Of a stretch of DNA of 64,000 nucleotides, positions 7,470 through 15,430 are shown piece after piece; the first letter of the stretch is position 1, and each line of letters starts with the position of its first letter. A program made the translations under genes and the position numbers. This DNA is from a virus: IMG/VR virus record IMGVR_UViG_3300028837_003734, positions 1 to 64,000 of that record; one strand, 5' to 3'. The notes under the pieces were generated by a model, which did not search any database, had not been told where the DNA came from, and saw only the letters and a program-made list of their open reading frames with translations.

Positions 7470-8012
7470 ATGGCTTTCAATGAGGAGTATCACTTAGAAG
7501 GACGCCCAGAATGGATAAATGACCTTTATCTTGAGTTGGATAAATATATTATATCTCTGAAGCCTGGAATTAGAAAGGGGTATCTGCAAACCTACATCAA
7601 GTATAGTTTTTCGGGATTACTATTTACTTACATACAAATCCGGAAAGGAGAAATTTTAAAAATCTGGGCTAAAATTCCCTATTCAAGTTTGGAGGGCCCC
7701 GTTCCACTGTTTGTCCGTGATTACGAAGCTACTTCACGACGGCCTGGGGTGATGATAACCTTCGATGACCAAAGAGATTATCTCTCGGAGAAGTCAGCAA
7801 TGCTTTCTACCACCTTTGAGATACTGGAAAGTGCATTTAAAAGTCTAACTGGCAAAAGGGTCACTAAACCGAAAGAACCAATGGTAGTATTCAAAACATC
7901 ATCAGTAAACTTGTCTGTGGATAATGACGGCTATATCGAAGTCAATTTCAAAATCCATAAAAACCAGAAGGGATTATTGGAGAAAATCCTGCAAGATACC
8001 ATCTACAGATAG
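7470..8012 (+). CDS. Unknown protein upstream of sbcD
   Basis: ATG 7470 is chosen because a strong AAAGGAGG site lies 6 nt upstream; the frame is open back to TTG 7368, which overlaps the membrane protein gene. The product is 180 residues, mixed alpha/beta, with YSFSGLLFTYIQIRKGE and a later FEILESAFKSL. Its second half resembles small domains that follow nucleases, but no family is claimed. It lies 43 nt before sbcD, in the same apparent operon. Confidence 0.65.
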   Translation: MAFNEEYHLEGRPEWINDLYLELDKYIISLKPGIRKGYLQTYIKYSFSGLLFTYIQIRKGEILKIWAKIPYSSLEGPVPLFVRDYEATSRRPGVMITFDDQRDYLSEKSAMLSTTFEILESAFKSLTGKRVTKPKEPMVVFKTSSVNLSVDNDGYIEVNFKIHKNQKGLLEKILQDTIYR

Positions 8013-8055
8013 GGATGAAAAAGAGTAAAAAAATAATTTTAGGAGGTGAAATTAG

Positions 8056-9285
8056 ATGAAATTTCTTCATATAGCTGATGTTCATTTAGGTATGGAAAAT
8101 TATGGGCGGGTGGATCCCTCTACCGGACTGCACACCCGATTAAAAGATTTTATAAAATGTTTTAGTTTTGCTATCGATATTGCCCTGGATGAAAAAGTGG
8201 ATTTAGTGATATTCACCGGTGATGCCTATAAAAATAGCAATCCCAATCCTACCCATCAACGTGAATTTGCCCAGCAGGCCTACCGACTAAGTAAAGCCCA
8301 GATTCCAGTAGTAATGATAAATGGGAATCACGATAATCCGGTATCTTTTGGTAAAGCTACCTCTTTGGATATCTTCGATACTTTAAACGTCTCCGGGATA
8401 AGGATAGTAACCGCACCCGAGTTATTAGATATTGAAACTAAAGGGGGACCGGTTCAAGTTTTTGGTCTGCCCTGGCCCACCAAGAATCTATTTCTTAGCA
8501 AGGAAGAATATAGGGGTTTTACTGATGAGGAAATTACTAAGGAGATTCAGAAAAGGGCGGGTAAAAAGATTAAGAAATATGCCCTGATGATGAAGCCGGG
8601 TATTCCCGCGATTTTTGCTGCTCACCTGGCTGCTGCAGAAGCAACTTATTCCGGTTCAGAGAGGTCGGCAATAATAGGGAGGGATCCGGTATTTTCCACT
8701 CAGGTATTGGCTCAAAAAGAATTTGATTATGTAGCTTTGGGACATATCCATAAATTTCAGGATTTAAATCTTAACAATCACCCTCCGGTAGTCTATCCGG
8801 GGAGTATCGAAAGAATAAATTTTGGTGAAGAGAAGGATGACAAAGGAGTCTGTTTGGTAAATATAGAAAAAGGCCAGACTTCTTATGAATTTATTCCGGT
8901 CCCCGCCAGAAAGTTCGTTACTATAGACGTTACTATTCCCCAAGGGCAAGACCCTACCGATACTTTAATTAAGGAGATCGAAAAGTGTGACTTAGCTGAA
9001 GCAGTAGCAAGAATATTTTATACCCTGCCAGGAGAGAAAAAGAACTTACTGGATTTTAATAGAATAAATACTGCTTTAGAAGAGGCTTTCTTGATAACCA
9101 CCATTGCCGAAAAGACTAGACCTCTTGAGCGAGTTCAAAGGGTAGAAATTTCGGAGAACTTAGGGATGCTAGAAGCCATGGATAAATATATCCAGAATAA
9201 TCCTGATTTAGTTCCTTTGTCTGGCGAATTAAAAACTTACGCCCAGAAACTTGAGCGAGAATTAGAAGATACGGAAGGAGGATAA
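8056..9285 (+). CDS. sbcD: SbcD/Mre11-like exonuclease subunit
   Basis: A 409-residue metallophosphoesterase. Phosphodiesterase motifs are all visible: D8-x-H10 in IADVHLG, GD56 in FTGDAYK, N91-H92-D93 in GNHDNP, AHLAAAEATYSG, and GHIHK near residue 236. The C-terminal ~150 residues form the capping and Rad50-binding region. With its Rad50-like partner it acts on DNA ends and hairpins in genome processing and recombination, like T4 gp47. It sits 4 nt from the partner gene, behind an AGGAGGTG ribosome site. Confidence 0.97.
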   Translation: MKFLHIADVHLGMENYGRVDPSTGLHTRLKDFIKCFSFAIDIALDEKVDLVIFTGDAYKNSNPNPTHQREFAQQAYRLSKAQIPVVMINGNHDNPVSFGKATSLDIFDTLNVSGIRIVTAPELLDIETKGGPVQVFGLPWPTKNLFLSKEEYRGFTDEEITKEIQKRAGKKIKKYALMMKPGIPAIFAAHLAAAEATYSGSERSAIIGRDPVFSTQVLAQKEFDYVALGHIHKFQDLNLNNHPPVVYPGSIERINFGEEKDDKGVCLVNIEKGQTSYEFIPVPARKFVTIDVTIPQGQDPTDTLIKEIEKCDLAEAVARIFYTLPGEKKNLLDFNRINTALEEAFLITTIAEKTRPLERVQRVEISENLGMLEAMDKYIQNNPDLVPLSGELKTYAQKLERELEDTEGG

Positions 9286-9289
9286 AAGA

Positions 9290-11878
9290 ATGATACCAGT
9301 AAAATTAACTCTGAAAAATTTTTTAAGTTACGGTGAAGATGTGCCCCCTCTTGATTTTACCCAGTTCCATGTAGCCTGTCTAGCCGGAAATAACGGACAG
9401 GGCAAATCCGCCCTACTGGACGCCTTAACCTGGACGGTATGGGGAGAAGGAAGAAAGGCCAGCCAGGAGAAGAAGGCCGATAACAGTCTTATTCGGATGG
9501 GCCAGAGGGACATGCAAACAGAATTTGTATTTGATTTAGAGGGTGATAGATATCGTGTTATTAGAGGTTTTTTCCTAGCCCCGAAGAGCTCTCGCTCTAG
9601 CTTGGAATTTCAAGTTTATGACCAAGAAGATAATAAATACGTCTCTCTTACTTGCCCCACCGTTCGCAAAACTCAGGAGAGGATTATTAAAACTTTAGGG
9701 ATAGACTATCAGACCTTCATTAATTCCGCCTTTATTCTCCAAGGACGGATAGACGAGTTTAGCCGAAAAGGTGCTCGGGAAAGGAAAGAAGTTTTATCCG
9801 AGATTTTAGGGCTTTCTCGCTATGATGAACTGGTCGATCTGGCTAAATCCCACCTTAAAGAAGTAAACAATATTATTATGACCAAAGATAGCAGGTTAGA
9901 ATATATCGCTCAGGAATTGGCCCAGGTCGATTTTTATAAAGAGAGGATAAAGGAATTATCCGAGGATCATTCCCGGGTCTCACAAAAAATAGAAGAAAAA
10001 GAAGAACAGATAAATAAATTAAAAGATAGAGTAAACTTCTTAAAACATAAAGGTGAACAATTTGATGAATCGATAAGAAGGATAGAACGGCTAGGACAGG
10101 AGATTACGCGAGGGCAGAAGGAGATTGAATCAAAGAAGGAAGAGATAATATCTTGTGAAGGGATAATCTCCCAGAAAGAGACTATCCTGCTTGGATTTAA
10201 GGATTACCAGAGATTCAATAGCGAAAATAATGAGCTTGTTTTAAAGCTACAGAAGATCAGAAAAGTGGAAGAGGAGAAGATTCTTATCGAGAGAAAGATA
10301 GAAGGTGAGAGGGCTGATCTGGTAATAGAGATTAGGAATAAAGAAGATAGGCATAAAGATTTACAGATTAAGGCTTTCCAGATAGAGGAATGGAAAACCG
10401 AGCTTTCAAAATTAGAAAAAAAGATTAAAGATATAAAATCTCTCGAAAAGGAGAGCGAAGAGATTCAGGAGAAAGGTAATAAACTTAAGGTGAGGTTAAG
10501 TAGTCTTAAAAATCAGATAGCAGGACTAGAAAAGGACATTGGGGATAATGAAGAAAAAATACGTCTATTAAGAGAGAATCCGGAAGGAGAATGTCCTTTG
10601 TGTGAGGCTAAGTTAAATGCCGATAGAAAGAAGAAGATTGAAGCCAATCTAGACGGAGAAATAAAGTTAAACCTTACTGGGATAGAGAAATTAAAGAGAG
10701 AGGAAGAAGAATCAGATATTCAAAGAGAAAAATTGGTAAATAGATGGAAAGAGATTAGAGAGGGCATAAAAGATAAAGATGCTTGGCAACAGCAATTAAG
10801 CAAGGCGCAGTTTGGACTTAAGGAATCTGAGCAAGCAACAAAGGTGATAATCGGTTTGCAGGAGGAGATTAAAAAAATTGAAAAAATAATAGCAGAGAAG
10901 AATTATGCCCTGGAGGAACAGAAAGAATTAAAAGGGCTTGAGGAACAGATTAAAAATATCGGTTATGATGAAGAAAGGTATCGTCAGCTTAATCGTAAGA
11001 TTGAAGAGCTGCATAATGCTCCGGTGGAGAGAGCGAGACTAGAAGAGGCGGAAAAGAAGATTGATTCTTTAAGGACAGCACTTGCTGAATGGCTGGAAAA
11101 TTACCAACAGAAAGACTTGGATTTTAAAGATCTGGAAAAAAAGATAGAGGAAATAAAAATAGAATTAAAGGAATTACCTTCACTGAAAGAAAGGCTAGCC
11201 CAAGAAGAACAATTATTGAAATCTGACCTCATCTCCAGGGAAGGGATCCTAGAAGAAAGAGGCGGGTATCAGGGCAAATTTGAGCAGTGCCTAAAATTAG
11301 AAAAAGAGAAGAAAGATATAGAAGAAGAATTAGAAAAAAGTCGGCAGGAGAAAAACATCTATGAAAAATTGGTGGTGGCCTTCGGGAAGAATGGAATTCA
11401 GGCCCTGATCATCGAAAATGCTTTACCTGAAATTGAAGAAGAAGCTAATAACCTCTTGGCTAAATTAACCAATAATGGAACTCAGATAACCATTGAATCT
11501 CTTCGAGACCTAAAGAGCGGGAGGATAAAAGAGACTTTAGATATAAAGATAAGTGATGAGATGGGCGTCCGGGACTATGAGATGTATAGTGGGGGAGAGG
11601 CTTTTCGGATAGATTTTTCTATAAGGATTGCTCTATCTAAATTACTGGCTAGAAGGGCTGGGACTAGACTGAGGAGCTTGGTCATAGATGAGGGGTTTGG
11701 AACTCAGGATGAAGAGGGCCTGGATAATATAGTACAGGCTATCCAGTCCATAAGTGATGATTTCGATAAGATATTAGTCATTACCCACCTGGAATCAATA
11801 AAAGAGGCCTTCCCGGTAAGGATTGAAGTAACTAAACTTCCAGAAATAGGGTCCCGCTACAAAATCACTAAGGATTAG
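9290..11878 (+). CDS. sbcC: SbcC/Rad50-like ATPase
   Basis: This 862-residue SMC-type ATPase carries a Walker A loop GNNGQGKS at residues 33-40, long coiled coils from about 190 to 740, and a zinc hook CPLC near residue 435. The ABC signature YSGGEAFRID lies near 765 and the Walker B LVIDEGFG near 796. It pairs with the SbcD nuclease for ATP-regulated processing of DNA ends, as T4 gp46 does with gp47. The hook position gives two nearly equal coiled-coil arms. The gene is complete and shows no damage. Confidence 0.97.
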   Translation: MIPVKLTLKNFLSYGEDVPPLDFTQFHVACLAGNNGQGKSALLDALTWTVWGEGRKASQEKKADNSLIRMGQRDMQTEFVFDLEGDRYRVIRGFFLAPKSSRSSLEFQVYDQEDNKYVSLTCPTVRKTQERIIKTLGIDYQTFINSAFILQGRIDEFSRKGARERKEVLSEILGLSRYDELVDLAKSHLKEVNNIIMTKDSRLEYIAQELAQVDFYKERIKELSEDHSRVSQKIEEKEEQINKLKDRVNFLKHKGEQFDESIRRIERLGQEITRGQKEIESKKEEIISCEGIISQKETILLGFKDYQRFNSENNELVLKLQKIRKVEEEKILIERKIEGERADLVIEIRNKEDRHKDLQIKAFQIEEWKTELSKLEKKIKDIKSLEKESEEIQEKGNKLKVRLSSLKNQIAGLEKDIGDNEEKIRLLRENPEGECPLCEAKLNADRKKKIEANLDGEIKLNLTGIEKLKREEEESDIQREKLVNRWKEIREGIKDKDAWQQQLSKAQFGLKESEQATKVIIGLQEEIKKIEKIIAEKNYALEEQKELKGLEEQIKNIGYDEERYRQLNRKIEELHNAPVERARLEEAEKKIDSLRTALAEWLENYQQKDLDFKDLEKKIEEIKIELKELPSLKERLAQEEQLLKSDLISREGILEERGGYQGKFEQCLKLEKEKKDIEEELEKSRQEKNIYEKLVVAFGKNGIQALIIENALPEIEEEANNLLAKLTNNGTQITIESLRDLKSGRIKETLDIKISDEMGVRDYEMYSGGEAFRIDFSIRIALSKLLARRAGTRLRSLVIDEGFGTQDEEGLDNIVQAIQSISDDFDKILVITHLESIKEAFPVRIEVTKLPEIGSRYKITKD

Positions 11879-11929
11879 AATAATTATTAAAAATTACTAA
11901 GGAGAAAAAAATAAAAGGGCTGATGAAAT

Positions 11930-12022
11930 ATGATTAAAACAATCCAGATATTTAAGGTAATGTCTGATTTTATAATAAGGATCCTCGATAATTTTGGACG
12001 GGGATGCAAACTGCGGTGGTAG
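11930..12022 (+). CDS. Possible 30-residue peptide
   Basis: A short frame after sbcC begins MIKTIQIFKVMSDF and ends just before the 3D-domain gene. It is amphipathic and helical. A weak GGGCTGATGA lies upstream. It could be a leader peptide or chance; there is no paralogue or overlap to support it. Confidence 0.3.
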   Translation: MIKTIQIFKVMSDFIIRILDNFGRGCKLRW

Positions 12023-12027
12023 CAATG

Positions 12028-12711
12028 AATAGATTGATTTATATAGTGCTTATAGGCATGCTACTATCAATAACCTATGCTATTTATACCCTGCCAATCC
12101 CGATAGAAGCCGAAGAGTCAAAATACTTTATTATGACTTCGACGGCTTATAGTAATCACCAAAATTGTATTGCTGATAAATGGCGGGATGGCAAAACTGC
12201 AACTGGGACCCCTATAAGGGAAGGTATTGTAGCTATTAATGTGGATCTGATTGATGGTAAATGGGTAGTTAAAAGTCCTCTCAAACTTGGTCAAAAGATA
12301 TATATTGAAGGAATGGGATATTTTAGTGTAGAAGACACGGGGCCATTTACTGAGAAAGATTTTCATTTCGATATCTGGAATCTTGATGTCTATAAAGAAA
12401 ATTATGAACAGGCCAAAGAATGGGGAATTAAAAGAATCAAAGTTTATGTATTAGGGGGGATTAAAAGAATGAGAAGAGATGAAACAGTACGGGAAAGATA
12501 TAAAAGATGGTGGGAAGGGAAATATTGTAAGTTGGCAAAACAAGACAGGAAATTCAAATACGTACAAACGGCAGAGTTCATTGGTCCTCCAAGCGGTGTT
12601 TATGGCACTGTAATTCTTCATTATTTAGATGGTACTTTTGAACACGTTATTCCATTTAACCCGAATGCATTCAAGCCAAGAAAAATGGATGTTGAGGTGG
12701 AGGATGAATAA
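12028..12711 (+). CDS. Exported 3D-domain (wall hydrolase-like) protein fused to an RYKRWW-type domain
   Basis: ATG 12028 gives 227 residues, starting with a signal anchor MNRLIYIVLIGMLLSI. Residues about 33-145 match the 3D domain (double-psi barrel of MltA/Sps-type transglycosylases): TSTAYS, D-G-K-TATGTPIREG-IVAIN, EDTGP and FDIW supply the conserved aspartates. It likely acts on peptidoglycan during entry or lysis. Residues about 148-227 are a paralogue of the protein at 6138. An internal AGGGGGGA (12453-12460) sits 8 nt before an in-frame ATG at 12469, so the second part may also be made alone. The fusion looks like loss of a stop codon. Confidence 0.75.
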   Translation, partial: NRLIYIVLIGMLLSITYAIYTLPIPIEAEESKYFIMTSTAYSNHQNCIADKWRDGKTATGTPIREGIVAINVDLIDGKWVVKSPLKLGQKIYIEGMGYFSVEDTGPFTEKDFHFDIWNLDVYKENYEQAKEWGIKRIKVYVLGGIKRMRRDETVRERYKRWWEGKYCKLAKQDRKFKYVQTAEFIGPPSGVYGTVILHYLDGTFEHVIPFNPNAFKPRKMDVEVEDE

Positions 12712-12969
12712 ATGGAAATAATAGGCAAAGAATATAAAAAAAAACTGGTAAGTTCTAAGGTTGAGGTTACGCATTTTGTTAAAGTAAAATGTTCAATGAA
12801 AACCGAATTAACAAGGTTTATTTGGGGCAAAAAAAAATGTTTTATATGTGGTGGCAAATTCAAAGATGGAGATAAACCGATAGCCTGCATTACTAAAAAG
12901 GGAAAGAATAAAATAATCTGTGAAAAATGTTACCTAGGTTTACCTAAGGAAAAAAGAGGAAATGAATAG
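12712..12969 (+). CDS. Small zinc-binding protein
   Basis: The 85-residue protein starts directly at the stop of the previous gene (TAAATG). Two knuckles, CFICGGKF and CEKCYLG, are separated by about 30 residues, a standard zinc-ribbon layout. The N-terminal 35 residues are basic. Function is unknown; it resembles other small metal-binding proteins of this phage without close sequence identity. Confidence 0.7.
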   Translation: MEIIGKEYKKKLVSSKVEVTHFVKVKCSMKTELTRFIWGKKKCFICGGKFKDGDKPIACITKKGKNKIICEKCYLGLPKEKRGNE

Positions 12970-12974
12970 TAAAA

Positions 12975-13241
12975 ATGTGTGATTGTATTAATGTAAAAAT
13001 GGATAGTTATGATAATCAAATTACATTAAAAATGCCTAATGGTGAGTTGATGGGGATAGACAAATGTATAGCTGAAGAAATCAAACATTTGTGGTCATTA
13101 AAAATTAGTACAAATGGTTGTTGTTGTGGGCACAATATTAAAAAAGGCTATATAGGGGTTGATGATAAAGATATTGAGTTTATGAAAAAATTAGGATACA
13201 AAACAATTAAGTATTCTAAGAGAGTTTTGAATTTAGACTAA
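12975..13241 (+). CDS. Small cysteine-rich protein
   Basis: The 88-residue protein has CDC at the N-terminus and a CCCGH cluster in the middle (residues about 49-53), followed by GYIGVDDKDIEFMKKLGY. Similar small phage proteins carry this Cys/His core. It probably binds a metal. It ends the small-gene run before the structured RNA at 13.3 kb. Confidence 0.65.
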   Translation: MCDCINVKMDSYDNQITLKMPNGELMGIDKCIAEEIKHLWSLKISTNGCCCGHNIKKGYIGVDDKDIEFMKKLGYKTIKYSKRVLNLD

Positions 13242-13320
13242 AAGGAGATAAATTTAGGCCGTATTTGGCATAGTAGAGTCTGGCAGATCAGTAAGCTGGG
13301 CGTCAGAAAGATAAAAATTT

Positions 13321-13418
13321 AATCAAGGCAGATAAAATAATAGATTGTGGGTCCAAAAGCCTGCTAATTTAGCGGGTAGCACCTCCACGGTTTTTATTTG
13401 TTTGCCTTGATTTTTTGG
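13321..13418 (+). ncRNA. Structured RNA D, copy 1 (terminator-like with conserved inner domain)
   Basis: An outer stem AATCAAGGCA (13321-13330) pairs with TGCCTTGATT and is followed by Ts. Inside, ATTGTGG (13344-13350) pairs with CCACGGT (13385-13391), and CCTGCT pairs with AGCGGG. The linker TAGCACCTCCACGGT is identical in copy 2 at 14.2 kb, while the outer stem differs in sequence but still pairs. The conserved linker contains CACCTCC, the complement of a ribosome-binding site. No Rfam family is recognised. Apart from this RNA, I see nothing in 13242-13518. Confidence 0.75.
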
Positions 13419-13518
13419 ACATTTAGATCGTAAAGAGAATTAGATAACTAAGATACATAATATGATTAACTAGGCAGAGTCCCGGCGGGAGACCTGAATT
13501 AAAAAAAGAGGTAAATTT

Positions 13519-13869
13519 ATGGATGCAATAGATATATTAACCAATTTTATGAACGCCTGGAAAGCTAACAACTGGTCAGAGATGCTTAAATATACCCAGA
13601 AGACCTGGAGAAGTAAAGAAAATAACAATAGTGAACTGCTAAAGAACTGGTTTTATTTAAAGGATTTACTTACTTTTAAAATATTAAAAATAAATCAAAT
13701 AAGTGAATCTTGTGTGGATGTACTTCTCAGCATAAGATATGTATTTGGTGATTCAAAACTAAGAGAAACGAAGATTAGGGCCCGGGTAATCTGTGAAATT
13801 GAGCCTTATAAGCCTGGCAAGGACGGGGAATGGGGAGTTAATCCAGTCGGTATATTAAGAGAATTTTAA
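13519..13869 (+). CDS. Unknown protein, possibly NTF2/SnoaL-like
   Basis: The 116-residue protein begins DAIDILTNFMNAWKANNWSEML, the helical start common to NTF2-like folds. It continues with curved beta segments (CVDVLLSIRYVFGD, KIRARVICEIEPY) and a C-terminal WGVNPVGILREF. The fold guess rests on pattern only. It is the first gene after structured RNA copy 1. Confidence 0.55.
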   Translation: MDAIDILTNFMNAWKANNWSEMLKYTQKTWRSKENNNSELLKNWFYLKDLLTFKILKINQISESCVDVLLSIRYVFGDSKLRETKIRARVICEIEPYKPGKDGEWGVNPVGILREF

Positions 13870-13891
13870 AATTAAATAAGGGGAGAGATTA

Positions 13892-14104
13892 ATGGAATTT
13901 TTTGATAATTTTAGGTCATTTACCGTGACTGAAATAGCGGAGATAACTGGTTTTAAGGTGGATAAAATAACCTTACTATTGAGGAAGGGGACATTGAAAG
14001 GCAGGAAGATAGGCCGGGTCTGGTACAGTAAAGGATGGGAAATTAGAAGGCTGATATCAGAAAATAGGAAGTTAGAAGAGCTAAAAAATAGATTTAGAAA
14101 ATGA
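13892..14104 (+). CDS. Excisionase/MerR-type helix-turn-helix protein
   Basis: The 70-residue protein has FTVTEIAEITGFKVDKITLLLRKG, then LKGRKIGRVWY, the winged-helix pattern of excisionase and HTH_17 domains. It ends in a basic helix. It may regulate transcription or DNA architecture near the replication genes. An AAGGGGAGA site precedes the ATG. Confidence 0.75.
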   Translation: MEFFDNFRSFTVTEIAEITGFKVDKITLLLRKGTLKGRKIGRVWYSKGWEIRRLISENRKLEELKNRFRK

Positions 14105-14164
14105 TAAAAATCAGTGAATTAGTGTGGAAAAGTGTTATATCATTGCCCCTGGAAGGTGTTAATT

Positions 14165-14251
14165 ATGAAGCAAGAACCAAAAAATAAAGACTTAATTAGG
14201 GCAAACATTCTTATAAAATTGTGGATTCATAAGCCTGCTATTAGCAGGTAG
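14165..14251 (+). CDS. Possible leader peptide overlapping structured RNA D
   Basis: A 28-codon frame follows a good GGAAGGTG site by 6 nt and runs into the RNA D stem, ending at a TAG inside the inner hairpin. Its position suggests translation could affect folding of the terminator-like RNA, as in attenuators. No equivalent ATG frame is seen in copy 1, which weakens the case. Confidence 0.4.
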   Translation: MKQEPKNKDLIRANILIKLWIHKPAISR

Positions 14252-14287
14252 CACCTCCACGGTTGGGTGTTTGCCTTAATTTTTTTA
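14196..14287 (+). ncRNA. Structured RNA D, copy 2
   Basis: The outer stem TTAGGGCAAACA (14196-14207) pairs with TGTTTGCCTTAA (14268-14279) and is followed by seven Ts. Inner pairs are ATTGTGG/CCACGGT and CCTGCT/AGCAGG. Between copies the outer helix changes on both sides while pairing is kept, and one inner pair changes between G-U and A-U. It sits 35 nt before the replication protein gene and can act as an intrinsic terminator. Confidence 0.8.
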
Positions 14288-14321
14288 TATCAGCCATCTA
14301 AAAAAAAGGGGTATTTATCTG

Positions 14322-15191
14322 ATGCAAAAAAAAGGCTGGATTAAGCTTTGGAGGAAGCTACAAAATAGTAATATCTGGAAGAGCAAGCCATTTTCTAAGG
14401 GGCAGGCTTGGGTGGACTTATTACTCAGAGCCAGCCACGATGACTATACTTTCGATTTTAAGGCTGCAAAAATAAAGATAAAATCTGGGCAAATAAAAAA
14501 CATGAAAATAAAGATAAAATCTGGGCAAATCTTTGTTTTTAAGAAGTCTCTGGCTACAGATTGGGGCTGGTCTAGACATAAAGTGAGCAATTTTTTAAAC
14601 GGACTAGCCGGAAACAACGGTAAAATAAAGGAAAATGACGCGTCGCAAATGAAGAAAAAAGGACACCATCGCATCAAAATTGGGACACCTTCAGGGACAC
14701 CTTATGGGGTGCTTGTAACTATTATAAATTGGGGGCCATATCAATTTAAAGAAAAAGAAGAGACGACTTCAGGGACACCTACCCTAAAACGCAAACGAAT
14801 TGAAAAGGACACTAACAAGAATGTTCTTAACAAGAAGATAATACATATATACTCCGGATTGCTAAATTTCTGGAATAGTAGGGATATTGTGATTCATACC
14901 AGTTTATCTCCCAAGACCGAAAAAAATATCCAGGACCGGATAAAAAGGATGTTGAAATATACCACTATTAAAGAAGTTAAGCAACGAATATCTAATTATG
15001 CAATTTTACTAAAGGGAGAAGAATATGACTTATGTACTTATACCTGGACTTTTCAAGAATTTCTCACCCGCTTCGAAAATGGGAGGACCGATAAGTTTGC
15101 AGACCTAGAAAAGGCTAAGCTTAATTTGAGAAAAAATAAGGGTGATGGAATGGAGGAATCTTTAAGAAAGATGGAGGAAGAAGATGGATAA
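14322..15191 (+). CDS. Phage replication protein (DnaD/initiator-like)
   Basis: The 289-residue protein starts KKGWIKLWRKLQNSNIWKSK, then FSKGQAWVDLLLRASHDD, the usual N-terminus of phage winged-helix replication proteins. WGWSRHKVSNFLNGL is the recognition helix. The C-terminal ~110 residues are helical and may bind helicase or loader. A 26-nt segment is duplicated in frame at 14469-14494 and 14505-14530, adding 12 residues (KIKIKSGQI twice) to the wing. It precedes a G39P-like loader and DnaB, making a replication block. Confidence 0.8.
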   Translation: MQKKGWIKLWRKLQNSNIWKSKPFSKGQAWVDLLLRASHDDYTFDFKAAKIKIKSGQIKNMKIKIKSGQIFVFKKSLATDWGWSRHKVSNFLNGLAGNNGKIKENDASQMKKKGHHRIKIGTPSGTPYGVLVTIINWGPYQFKEKEETTSGTPTLKRKRIEKDTNKNVLNKKIIHIYSGLLNFWNSRDIVIHTSLSPKTEKNIQDRIKRMLKYTTIKEVKQRISNYAILLKGEEYDLCTYTWTFQEFLTRFENGRTDKFADLEKAKLNLRKNKGDGMEESLRKMEEEDG

Positions 15192-15420
15192 GAAAAATTT
15201 TAACGAGATGATGAAGATATTCGGTAAGGTGTACGAAAAGAATCTGAACCCCGATGTCTTAAAAATATATTTTGAAATATTTAAAGAGATATCTGACGAT
15301 AAAACCGAATTTATTACCAAAGAATGCCTTAAAAAGTGCAGATACTTTCCCAGACCAGCCGATGTTTTTGAGTGTCTTGAAGAGGAAGGTCAAGCTTCTG
15401 ATTTACCCGATCTGGAATAA
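15184..15420 (+). CDS. G39P-like helicase loader
   Basis: The 78-residue helical protein ends in FPRPADVFECLEEE, the P-x-x-AD(I/V)-E pattern of phage helicase loaders of the SPP1 G39P type. It overlaps the replication protein by 8 nt and sits 10 nt before DnaB, the usual place for a loader. Low similarity is normal for this family, so the call rests on size, the motif and the neighbours. Confidence 0.6.
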   Translation: MDKKNFNEMMKIFGKVYEKNLNPDVLKIYFEIFKEISDDKTEFITKECLKKCRYFPRPADVFECLEEEGQASDLPDLE

Positions 15421-15430
15421 GGAGAAAATT

